A stretch of DNA of 8,995 bases from Verrucomicrobiales bacterium. Its GTDB lineage: Bacteria; Verrucomicrobiota; Verrucomicrobiia; Verrucomicrobiales; DEV007. The DNA is taken from the NCBI GenBank assembly GCA_017991025.1, contig JAGNMT010000113.1, positions 1 through 8,995 on the forward strand. The letters run 5' to 3'. A program made the translations under genes and the position numbers. Within the stretch, counting starts at the first letter, position 1. Every line of letters starts with the position of its first letter. Below, one piece after another: positions 1-6,040 of the stretch. Below the pieces are notes generated by a model. That model made no database searches and had not been told where the DNA came from. It saw only the letters and a program-made list of their open reading frames with translations.

Positions 1-65
1 TTTTCATGCTGCGGTGAATCTTCACGATGGGCATACACGAGAATGTTGGTATCGACGGCGATCAT
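1..65 (-). CDS. VapC-type PIN-domain toxin, N-terminal fragment (cut by left window edge)
   Basis: Only the first 21 codons are inside the window. They begin MIAVDTNILVYAHRED, which is the first strand and helix of a PIN domain. Asp5, inside the VDTNIL motif, is the first of the acidic residues that bind Mg2+ or Mn2+ in these ribonucleases. VapC toxins are usually about 130-140 residues and cleave RNA, often initiator tRNA or rRNA, when freed from their antitoxin. The ATG overlaps the stop of the upstream antitoxin gene (shared ATGA, 4 bp), which is the normal arrangement of a vapBC operon and suggests translational coupling. The remaining catalytic acidic residues and intactness cannot be judged here. 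The call rests on a short but characteristic N-terminus plus the neighbouring antitoxin. Confidence 0.82.
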   Translation of the reverse strand, partial: MIAVDTNILVYAHREDSPQHE

Positions 66-301
66 GGGTAGATGATATCGCGGATCTTGTCCCACGAAGC
101 GTCCTCAAAATCAGGGCTGAGACCATTTCCTTTGAAAGTGACGGGCCTGACCCTGGTGGCGGCGAGGGGTTGATCGAGAGCAGTGGCCAGAGACTCCTCG
201 ATCAAGGAACGCAGCGTGATGTGCTGCGCCCTTGCGCGGGCTTTGGCACGGGCGAGGAGATTATCAGCAATCTCGATGGTTGCCCTCATATGAGTAACCA
301 T
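62..301 (-). CDS. VapB-like type II antitoxin
   Basis: A 79-residue protein, or 75 if it starts at the second ATG (position 289, MRATIEIADNLLARAKARAR). It should bind and neutralise the VapC toxin encoded immediately downstream and repress its own operon. The N-terminal part has the strand-helix-helix pattern of a ribbon-helix-helix DNA-binding antitoxin (TIEIADNLLARAKARA, then ITLRSLIEESLATAL). The C-terminal tail (PVTFKGNGLSPDFED...) resembles the toxin-binding tail of VapB proteins in this family. Family members typically begin MR(A/T)TI, which favours position 289. The ATG at 301 has a weak AAGG nine bases upstream, so the start is unresolved. The stop codon overlaps the vapC start. The pair lies about 170 bp downstream of the autotransporter gene behind a hairpin-rich spacer, and probably has its own promoter. 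Confidence 0.85.
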   Translation of the reverse strand: MVTHMRATIEIADNLLARAKARARAQHITLRSLIEESLATALDQPLAATRVRPVTFKGNGLSPDFEDASWDKIRDIIYP

Positions 302-324
302 ATTTTTGCGCCTTAAGTCGTCAA
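297..324 (-). promoter_or_regulatory. Candidate promoter of the vapBC pair
   Basis: Read on the minus strand, TTGACG (324-319, 5 of 6 matches to the sigma-70 -35 consensus) is followed after 16 bases by TATGGT (302-297, 4 of 6 matches to the -10 consensus). Transcription would start near 291-289, at the second ATG of the antitoxin gene, giving a leaderless or nearly leaderless message. This is a pattern match only, and sigma-factor preferences of the host are unknown. Confidence 0.35.
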
Positions 325-359
325 GACCACCGGGGGAAGCTTCAGGCCGAATTGTAGCT

Positions 360-374
360 GGGGTCTGCGACCCC
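360..374. repeat. Tight perfect hairpin (6-bp stem, 3-nt loop)
   Basis: The arms GGGGTC and GACCCC are perfectly complementary around the loop TGC. The hairpin lies in the spacer between the autotransporter gene and vapB. No T-run follows on either strand, so a classical terminator is not supported. It could be part of a dispersed REP-like palindromic element or simply an RNA structure. Confidence 0.5.
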
Positions 375-410
375 GGGAGTGCGCGCGTTGGAGGATAGCG
401 CGTCCTTCAC

Positions 411-425
411 GGCCTCACAGAGGCC
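411..425. repeat. Second tight perfect hairpin in the same spacer
   Basis: The arms GGCCTC and GAGGCC pair perfectly around the loop ACA, 36 bp from the hairpin at 360-374. It has no flanking T-run. Together with the structure at 434-470 it makes the 169-bp spacer unusually rich in foldback sequence. Confidence 0.5.
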
Positions 426-433
426 ATCTACAA

Positions 434-470
434 GGGGATTCCGGAATGCGATCTCCGCATCCTGCTCCCC
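434..470 (-). terminator. Stem-loop directly after the autotransporter stop codon (weak terminator candidate)
   Basis: The structure begins at the base next to the stop codon. Outer GGGG (434-437) can pair with CCCC (467-470). The inner arms GGAATGCG (443-450) and CGCATCC (456-462) pair with one bulged base around a 5-base loop. There is no T-run after the stem on the coding strand, so if it ends transcription it does so atypically; it could also protect the 3' end of the message. Confidence 0.35.
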
Positions 471-2540
471 TCAAAACCGCATCTGAGCCCCGAGGGAGCC
501 GGAGTGAACCTCGGCCCCTTCGCGGAGATACTGTCCGGTGTAGTCGAGGTAGACGGAAAGGTTGCTGCCGTTGAAGTCCAGTATCAGTCCGGCACCGACT
601 TCCATCCAGTCTTCGCCGGGGGAAATGTTGGTGCGGGTCGCGGAAATGAGCGGGTTGGCTGCGAGGCTACCGGAGACGGAGGTGTTCTGATCGACGCCTT
701 CATGTCCATAACCGAGGCGGATCTGCGGCTTGAGGTGGCCCCAGCTCGTTTCCCGTGTCAGGGTGGCCTGCCAGCCCAGGGTGGTGATGAGCGACTGGTA
801 ATCCTGTGCCGCAAAGACCGCGTCAAATCCCGGGTTGCCCGTCTCGGTGTAGCCGTCGAGGGTGCCCGTCGAGTAGTCCAGGCTCGCGGTCGGGCCGTGC
901 ACGACGCGGTGGTTGCCGTCGGTCAAGCCCGCGAGAGGGGTTCCCGAAAAGTCCGCCTCGATGTTGTAGCCGAGATTGAAGCTCAACTGGTGGGCAACGA
1001 GGTCGGGAGACGCGACCGAGGTGCCCCCGAGCGCGTTGCGGCGGAGGTCGGCCTCGTAGCTGCCGTAGCTGTAGAGCAGATCCGCCCAGAAGTTGTTCTT
1101 GAAGTAGGAGGCATAGACGATCGCGGCATCACCCTCGAGATCGGCCGAGCCGAGTCCGCCGTTCATGGTGTTGTCGTTCCAGATGTGGGACCATCCCAGT
1201 CCGAGAGCGAGAGACTCGTTGACCTGATACTCGAAGCCGAGGGTGGAGCTGTAAGTGTAGGACTCGAGGCCCGGATTGCCGCCGAGGTTACTTAGGTCGA
1301 CGTTGCCGAAATTGGCCGAGGAGAAGACCATCCAGTCTTCACCCGAGGCGAGGACCTCCGGATTGATCGTGGCACCGGCGGGTTGTTCCACGGCGAGGAG
1401 AGGGGAGGCGTCGTTGAGGGTCGCGGAGGTGAACTCGTACCCGGTAGTGGTGGGGCTCTGGCGATTGACGCCATTGAGGTCGATCGTGGTTTTCATCCGC
1501 AGGACCTGCTCCATGCGGTAGCTGCGGGAGGCGAAAAGCTCCTGGCCGCGGTTGGCGTTGGCCTGGACGATGTCGTCGCCCTGGGTGGTGTGACCCCGGT
1601 GGCGGAAGAGACGATTGCCGATGCCGCGCGTGCCGAGGTTGTGGACGTTGGCCGCGACCTGGCCGATCATCTGATTCGTGGGAATGGCGGAGCTTTGAAG
1701 CTGTGCGGCCTGCAAGGCAGCCAGGATTTGTTCGGGGGTGGGGCCGGTGGGGTAGAAAAAGTAGATGAATTGGCCACCAGGAAACGTCAGCATGAAAGGT
1801 GTTAGGTCCCAACCCAAGTCAGCGGGTGTTCGTCCGTTGAAGGTCATAGTGCGTGTCGATCCAAGGTCGAAGATCCCGGCCCCGTCGATCAGGTCAGCGG
1901 GTAGAAATAGGTATCCTTCATTCTCGGGAGGGGGGATTAAATTAATCAGGAACACCCCGGGACCAAAAGTGCTGGCGTTAGCGAATGAGGTTGTGGGATG
2001 GGAGACAAAGTCAACACCGGGGAACCCCGCCCAGAACAGCGACAATCCATCAGCCCCGGAACTACCAAGTATCTGCCCCCTATTTTCAACTTGCGAAGGT
2101 ATTGAAGGCACGTTGTAACCGCGGAAGTCGCTGAAGACGTTCGTATCCAGGGTGCCATTGAAGGACAGAACGGTGTCGGCTCCGACGACCGCGGCGTTCA
2201 CGGTGATGTCAGCCCTCGCATTGGTGACAGACCCCATCTGGCATCCGATGGTTAGAACCACGAGGGAGAGTATCACCCTCATCCGTGTATGGGAGCGATC
2301 CCAAACCGACCCGTGGCCGGTCCTGCTCATAAAGCCGGGAGCGCTTTGCTTCCCTCCGCCTTTCCGGCGGAAGGGAGAAAGTAAGAGGAGGAGAACCGAA
2401 ATCATCGCCTTGATGCGGCTTGGAGCGGGATTCATGGGCGAGTGTGTTTTGACTACCAACCTGCTTATCGCTGGATTTCCTTTTTCATCCCGTCGGCTCC
2501 AAACCCGCCGAAGTCCCGGGGTCTGAGGGGTTTCGAACAT
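471..2540 (-). CDS. Autotransporter-type outer-membrane beta-barrel protein
   Basis: A 689-residue frame, or 603 residues if it starts at the ATG at 2282. The barrel (about residues 400-689 of the long form) has alternating aromatic/hydrophobic strands and ends in Met-Arg-Phe, the C-terminal Phe recognised by the BAM machinery. It should sit in the outer membrane and export or display the N-terminal part. After a signal peptide (MRVILSLVVLTIG...ARA, cut before Asp111) comes a compact beta-rich domain, about 111-265. It resembles the domain common in PEP-CTERM proteins (motif LFLPADLI...TMTFNGRTPADLGW). A helical linker follows, about 266-400. The start is doubtful. Position 2540 has AGGA seven bases upstream and an AT-rich leader. 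However, a typical signal peptide begins only at 2282, and the 86 extra residues are basic, low in recognisable features and contain a strong hairpin. The gene looks monocistronic. Its cargo function is unknown. Confidence 0.85.
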   Translation of the reverse strand: MFETPQTPGLRRVWSRRDEKGNPAISRLVVKTHSPMNPAPSRIKAMISVLLLLLSPFRRKGGGKQSAPGFMSRTGHGSVWDRSHTRMRVILSLVVLTIGCQMGSVTNARADITVNAAVVGADTVLSFNGTLDTNVFSDFRGYNVPSIPSQVENRGQILGSSGADGLSLFWAGFPGVDFVSHPTTSFANASTFGPGVFLINLIPPPENEGYLFLPADLIDGAGIFDLGSTRTMTFNGRTPADLGWDLTPFMLTFPGGQFIYFFYPTGPTPEQILAALQAAQLQSSAIPTNQMIGQVAANVHNLGTRGIGNRLFRHRGHTTQGDDIVQANANRGQELFASRSYRMEQVLRMKTTIDLNGVNRQSPTTTGYEFTSATLNDASPLLAVEQPAGATINPEVLASGEDWMVFSSANFGNVDLSNLGGNPGLESYTYSSTLGFEYQVNESLALGLGWSHIWNDNTMNGGLGSADLEGDAAIVYASYFKNNFWADLLYSYGSYEADLRRNALGGTSVASPDLVAHQLSFNLGYNIEADFSGTPLAGLTDGNHRVVHGPTASLDYSTGTLDGYTETGNPGFDAVFAAQDYQSLITTLGWQATLTRETSWGHLKPQIRLGYGHEGVDQNTSVSGSLAANPLISATRTNISPGEDWMEVGAGLILDFNGSNLSVYLDYTGQYLREGAEVHSGSLGAQMRF
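2350..2377. repeat. Strong hairpin near the 5' end of the autotransporter frame
   Basis: On the plus strand TCCCTCCGCC (2351-2360) folds back on GGCGGA-A-GGGA (2366-2376) around the loop TTTCC, giving ten base pairs with one bulged A, extendable by weaker pairs. It lies between the two candidate start codons at 2540 and 2282, where the frame reads SPFRRKGGGK. Either it is a palindromic element inserted in the 5' leader, with translation starting at 2282, or an unusual structure inside the coding region. Confidence 0.55.
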
Positions 2541-2602
2541 TAAATAATCCTATGGAAATTACTAAATATCTCTGAAGATCTAATAAAACTAAATTTTGTC
2601 AA
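2541..2602 (-). promoter_or_regulatory. AT-rich leader with Shine-Dalgarno and candidate -35 of the autotransporter gene
   Basis: This stretch is much richer in A and T than the surrounding DNA. On the minus strand it holds a perfect TTGACA (2602-2597) and, seven bases before the ATG at 2540, the Shine-Dalgarno-like AGGA. No good -10 box stands 16-18 bases from TTGACA; the nearest TAGATC is only 14 bases away. The promoter call is therefore tentative, though the composition fits a promoter region. Confidence 0.4.
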
Positions 2603-2669
2603 TTAATTAAAAACTCAACCGTGTGCTTCGATATTCCCACTCCGTGGATCAATTGCTACATGGATTGCG

Positions 2670-2704
2670 GTTGTCAGGCGGGTATTACCCCCCGACCTGA
2701 CAAC
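2670..2704. repeat. 35-bp inverted repeat / stem-loop
   Basis: The outer arms GTTGTCAGG (2670-2678) and CCTGACAAC (2696-2704) are perfectly complementary. Inside them GGGT (2680-2683) pairs with ACCC (2687-2690) around a 3-base loop, leaving a small asymmetric internal loop. Neither strand has a following T-run, so it is not a standard terminator. Its length and position, about 130 bp upstream of the autotransporter frame, fit a dispersed palindromic repeat or a regulatory structure. Confidence 0.65.
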
Positions 2705-2830
2705 GATGAATGCCTATACAGAAACAAATCTTTCCGGAACCTGTCAATAAATAAGATCAGCATCGACGCCCACGCACGCCACGACAACAGGAGAGACTTT
2801 CGGCTTTTCCCTTTCAGCGATATTTATACG

Positions 2831-2924
2831 GAAGCTTAATTCTCGGAGACAGGCAATCCGTCGCCCCCAATGAACGAGGGTGTCACCACCTTCGCTACTC
2901 TGAAGCTTGATTCTCGGAGACAGG
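2831..2924. repeat. Two 23-bp direct repeats with a 71-bp period
   Basis: The copies at 2831-2853 and 2902-2924 differ at one position (GAAGCTTAATTCTCGGAGAC versus GAAGCTTGATTCTCGGAGAC, each followed by AGG). The identity stops at AGG, so this is one full 71-bp unit plus the start of another, or two copies of a short interspersed element. The copies lie just downstream of the haem-protein gene. No open reading frame explains them. Confidence 0.7.
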
Positions 2925-3015
2925 TTCGGTATTCCACCGTCCGAAAGCAATCCGACTCTTTGCACCTTTCCACGCAACGCCGCCTCCGCCCCTCCTGCAT
3001 CCGCGGCCTGCTCCG

Positions 3016-5871
3016 TCACTTCGCAAAGTTCGGGTGGGTCGGATCGCCCATGGATTCCAGATACGCGATCAGATCGAGAATCTCGTCCTCGGTGAACGTG
3101 CTGAGAAGACCGGGTGGCATAATCGACGCTTTGGAAAGTTCCCGGGATTTGATCTCCGATTTCTTGATGATGATCGTTCCGGGGTCGAAGGGATTGGGAA
3201 CGATGACGACGCCTTCCTCTGTTTCCTGGAGAACACGGCCCATGGCGACCTTGTCACCGGCGAGTGTGAAGATTGTGTTCGTGTATTGCTCGGAGACGAC
3301 TTTGGAAGGCTCGGTGATGGATTCCAGAATGTCCTGCCGCTTGAAACGCGTCGCGACGTTGGTGAGGTCCGGGGCAACCGCTCCCCCTAGATCTCCATAT
3401 CGATGGCAGAGGGCGCACTGGGCGAGTTCAAAAGTCGCCTTTCCCCGCGCAAAATCGCGGCCCTTGCCCACCTTGTCCAGGAGAGGCTGAAGATCAGCCG
3501 TGACCCAATCCCGCACCAGCTTACGCGGCTCAACGGGAGGCTTGACCATAGGTTTGAGCTGGTTGATGTCGCCCAGGGCGGCAAGCTCCTCCGGGTTCAG
3601 AGAGGCTTTCACCTCTGCGAGAAGATTCTTCAGCAAATTCTGATAACTCGAGCCGTTGTTGAACCCTATCCCGGCATCAACAAACCACTGCATCGTTGCC
3701 TGGGGATGTTGCGACGGCCCACTGGTGTTCCACCAGGAGAGATAGTCCCTGCGTTGATCCATCGTCCATCCGGTCTTCACATTGCGCAACGCCACCACAT
3801 AGGAGAGTTGTTCCTCCTGAGTCGGGGCAGCTTTGAGCAAGGCCATCGTTTTGGTGACCGCATTCGGGGCGTTGAGTGCGAGCAGGATCTGGCACAATTC
3901 ACGATTGGCGAACACCGTGCTCGCGGGGTAGCCCGGGTCGAGGTCAGCAATCATTGCCTTGGCGACTTCACCCGTAGGAACTCCCTGACGGGCGATCGAG
4001 ACTTGCATGACGCGCCATTTGTTGAGCGCTTGTTCCTCCGTCAGGTCAGCCGAGGGAAAAGATGCCAGCGCTTTGACGATGGCAGGCTGTGTCTCGGCTC
4101 CACCCAGACGAGCCAGAGCCAGAAGAGCCGTGAAAGCGGCGTCCGCTTGTTTTTCCGCCAGAGCTTTTGCCTGCCATTCGGCCACGGGATTCCGTTCGAT
4201 CGCGAGACGCGCGGCATAACGAATGAAGCGATCCGGGCTGTTCAGGTGTGGCCAGGCGAACGCCACCGCAGCGGGGTCGGGTTTGACATTGAAGGACTCG
4301 AGCTGATGGCGCAAGTCCCGCGCCTCACTGCCCTCCTTTTGATGCAATTGAGTCGCGGAGAGCGGATCCGCCGCCTCAGTGCCGGTGTAGGCAACTCGGA
4401 AAAGATTGGACCGGGTGCCGCGCCCGCCTACTGTGAAATAGAGCGACCCGTCATCACCAACCAAAGCATCCGTTAGGTTCAAAGGCGTTTTCCCCTGCTT
4501 GCGATGCAGTGACTTGGGGGCCACAAAATTTTCCCATGTTCCGCCATACCCGGCACCCCTTGGTGTCAGGTGGACAGCGATGAGACGACCGTAGGTCCAA
4601 TCACAGATGTACATCGCCTGCTGATACTTGGCAGGGAACTTCGCGCCGCTGCCGAAGACCACGCCTGTCGGGCAGCCAATGCCGATGTTCACCGAAGCCG
4701 GCAGGCTGTCCGCATAATACTCCGGCCATTTCGCGCTGCCCTCACGGAAACCCTGATCACCGCCACGGACGGCCTGAAAGACACGAGTGGGTCGATACCA
4801 GGGACTGCCCCAGTCCCACTCCATGTCACTATCGTAGCCGAATAGCTCTCCATCGGCGTTGAAGGCGATGTCATAATTGTTCCGCTGGCCGGAAGCAAAC
4901 AACTCGGGATTTTTCCCGTCGAGATCCATGCGGACCACATACCCCCCGGGAGGCCCATGGCCGGCACCAAAGCCATTGCCATCTTCGACACGCGGCATCG
5001 CGAGATCATCCGCATAATTGCGATGTGGAGAACTGGGCAGAAGGTCTTTGGGCAGTCCCGTAAAATTCCCGCAGACCGCGTAGAGCATCTTGTCGGGACC
5101 CAACACGAGGGCGTGGGATCCGTGTTCACCCGATCCGCCTTTCCACTCGCGGAGAAATTCGACATCGTCGTAGCTGTCGTCGCCTTTGGTGTCCTTACAG
5201 CGGTAGAGCCCGAATCCACGGCTCCCCTGACCGCTCAGGTAAAGCACATTGTCCACAAAGAGCATACCCATCGTTTCACTGACCGGGATGGAGAGGACCT
5301 CCTCCTTGACACTTTTTCCGTCCTTGAGAGTAACACGAGTGATCGGCTGCGTCTTCTGACCGCCGAGAAGCAAGCGGCCTTTCGGGTCCTTTGCCATGCA
5401 AATCCAGGAACCGTTCCTCGCACCATCGGCGCTGAGCACGTGCGAAAGGGTGAAACCGGGAAGGGTATCGAGAACTTCACCCGGGTTCTCCGTGAGATCC
5501 GCGAGTTTCGGCGGAGTGGAGCCGTCCGCCGGTCCATAAACGGCCTTGGTAATCACGAGCTGCTTTCCGGCGGAAGCAGGGATTTCCAGTTTTCCGTTCT
5601 CCGGCACGTCGCGGGAAAGTTTTTCCTCTCCCACGCGATATTCCACCGTCAATTTTTTGGGAACGCCCGGAACGGTATCACCGAACATTTTATTACCCGC
5701 CACGATGGAAAGCCCGTTGTCCTTGACCGCTGCGGCGACGACGGCGGTGACATCGGTCGGATCCTTCGCAGCAAAAGCAGCACCGGACGTCGCGAGGCAG
5801 ACGAGAGCAATCGCCAGAACCGAACGGTTGAATCGAAACATTGCTTCGGCGTGAGAGGAAAAATTCTTCAT
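3016..5871 (-). CDS. PVC-type beta-propeller / cytochrome c protein (putative secreted dehydrogenase)
   Basis: A 951-residue exported protein. The signal peptide ends near residue 34 (...VLAIALVCLATSGAAFA). Residues about 41-118 form a small beta domain ending LVITKAVYGP. Residues about 137-495 are a beta-propeller with the hallmarks of the Pirellula/Verrucomicrobium membrane-bound dehydrogenase family (TIGR02604): RNNYDIAFNADGELFGYDSDMEWDWG, PWYRPTRV, CPTGVVFGSGAKFP, YICDWTYGRL. About 500-800 is helical, HEAT-like. The C-terminal haem domain (TIGR02603 type) has CALCH (819-823) for covalent haem c, and Met918 in SIMPPG is the likely sixth ligand. It should transfer electrons from an oxidised substrate, probably a sugar or alcohol, in the periplasm; cofactor and substrate are unknown. 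The ATG at 5871 was chosen because it gives a signal peptide of acceptable length. An ATG at 5919 has AAGGG six bases upstream but adds 16 unlikely residues, and 5841 is also possible. No good ribosome site precedes 5871. Confidence 0.9.
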   Translation of the reverse strand: MKNFSSHAEAMFRFNRSVLAIALVCLATSGAAFAAKDPTDVTAVVAAAVKDNGLSIVAGNKMFGDTVPGVPKKLTVEYRVGEEKLSRDVPENGKLEIPASAGKQLVITKAVYGPADGSTPPKLADLTENPGEVLDTLPGFTLSHVLSADGARNGSWICMAKDPKGRLLLGGQKTQPITRVTLKDGKSVKEEVLSIPVSETMGMLFVDNVLYLSGQGSRGFGLYRCKDTKGDDSYDDVEFLREWKGGSGEHGSHALVLGPDKMLYAVCGNFTGLPKDLLPSSPHRNYADDLAMPRVEDGNGFGAGHGPPGGYVVRMDLDGKNPELFASGQRNNYDIAFNADGELFGYDSDMEWDWGSPWYRPTRVFQAVRGGDQGFREGSAKWPEYYADSLPASVNIGIGCPTGVVFGSGAKFPAKYQQAMYICDWTYGRLIAVHLTPRGAGYGGTWENFVAPKSLHRKQGKTPLNLTDALVGDDGSLYFTVGGRGTRSNLFRVAYTGTEAADPLSATQLHQKEGSEARDLRHQLESFNVKPDPAAVAFAWPHLNSPDRFIRYAARLAIERNPVAEWQAKALAEKQADAAFTALLALARLGGAETQPAIVKALASFPSADLTEEQALNKWRVMQVSIARQGVPTGEVAKAMIADLDPGYPASTVFANRELCQILLALNAPNAVTKTMALLKAAPTQEEQLSYVVALRNVKTGWTMDQRRDYLSWWNTSGPSQHPQATMQWFVDAGIGFNNGSSYQNLLKNLLAEVKASLNPEELAALGDINQLKPMVKPPVEPRKLVRDWVTADLQPLLDKVGKGRDFARGKATFELAQCALCHRYGDLGGAVAPDLTNVATRFKRQDILESITEPSKVVSEQYTNTIFTLAGDKVAMGRVLQETEEGVVIVPNPFDPGTIIIKKSEIKSRELSKASIMPPGLLSTFTEDEILDLIAYLESMGDPTHPNFAK

Positions 5872-5905
5872 AGGAGGTAGTTGGGGGCGTTCAGGAAGGA
5901 GAGGG

Positions 5906-5936
5906 AATCTAACATTCATGGGCGGCCCTTTGACAA
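5906..5936 (-). promoter_or_regulatory. Weak promoter candidate for the haem-protein gene
   Basis: On the minus strand TTGTCA (5936-5931) and TAGATT (5911-5906) are separated by 19 bases, slightly longer than ideal. A start site near 5898 would leave a short leader before the ATG at 5871 and exclude the upstream ATG at 5919. The match is modest, and the gene could also be read through from the hydrolase. Confidence 0.25.
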
Positions 5937-5967
5937 GAGAGAAAGACAGCGAACTGCATCGAATCCG

Positions 5968-5983
5968 TCACGTGTACGCGTGA
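5968..5983. promoter_or_regulatory. 16-bp near-perfect palindrome, candidate operator
   Basis: TCACGTGTACGCGTGA is symmetric at 7 of 8 base pairs about a central TA. It lies about 100 bp upstream of the haem-protein start and about 30 bp before the weak -35 candidate. That is a reasonable place for a dimeric regulator. No regulator gene is in the window and I cannot assign a family. Confidence 0.4.
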
Positions 5984-6020
5984 AAACCCAAGGGCCGATT
6001 GAGAAAGAACGAGCTGAGGT

Positions 6021-6040
6021 ATCCAGGGGACTCCCTGGAT
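6021..6040 (-). terminator. Perfect stem-loop abutting the hydrolase stop codon
   Basis: ATCCAGGG and CCCTGGAT form an 8-bp perfect stem around a 4-base loop, starting at the base next to the TGA of the hydrolase gene. No T-run follows on the coding strand, so it may be a weak terminator, an attenuator between the hydrolase and haem-protein genes, or a message-stabilising hairpin. Confidence 0.5.

Larger units (their letters stand above)
2541..3015. other. 475-bp intergenic region without a convincing gene
   Basis: Between the haem-protein stop codon and the autotransporter leader I see no reading frame with recognisable protein features. The open frames at 2621-2839 (plus) and 2744-3019 (minus) have no family-like motif, no good ribosome site, and run through repeats. 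The region contains the AT-rich leader (2541-2602), an inverted repeat (2670-2704) and two copies of a 23-bp direct repeat (2831-2924). No T-tract terminator for the haem-protein gene was found. Confidence 0.6.

Noticed and set aside
2240..2282. Lipoprotein signal (LTIGC) at the autotransporter N-terminus
   Set aside because: The residue at -3 is Thr, a poor lipobox, and a good signal peptidase I site (ARA before Asp) follows, as expected for an autotransporter.
2621..2839. Plus-strand open frame of 72 codons in the intergenic region
   Set aside because: No recognisable motif; it reads through the 35-bp inverted repeat and there is no convincing ribosome site.
2831..2924. CRISPR array
   Set aside because: Only two short copies with a 48-bp gap, imperfect identity and no cas genes in the window.
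2744..3019. Minus-strand open frame of 91 codons just after the haem protein
   Set aside because: It overlaps the haem-protein stop, runs through both direct-repeat copies, and has no family resemblance or good ribosome site.
3403..3417. The CALCH motif as a chance match
   Set aside because: Chance was rejected, not the motif: the surrounding GRDFARGKATFELAQ...HRYGDLGG...APDLTNVATRF and the distal SIMPPG are the normal setting of this haem domain.
3403..4476. Plus-strand open frame of 357 codons, with others at 504-1295 and 4957-5880
   Set aside because: All are antisense shadows of the haem protein or autotransporter genes and show no recognisable protein features.
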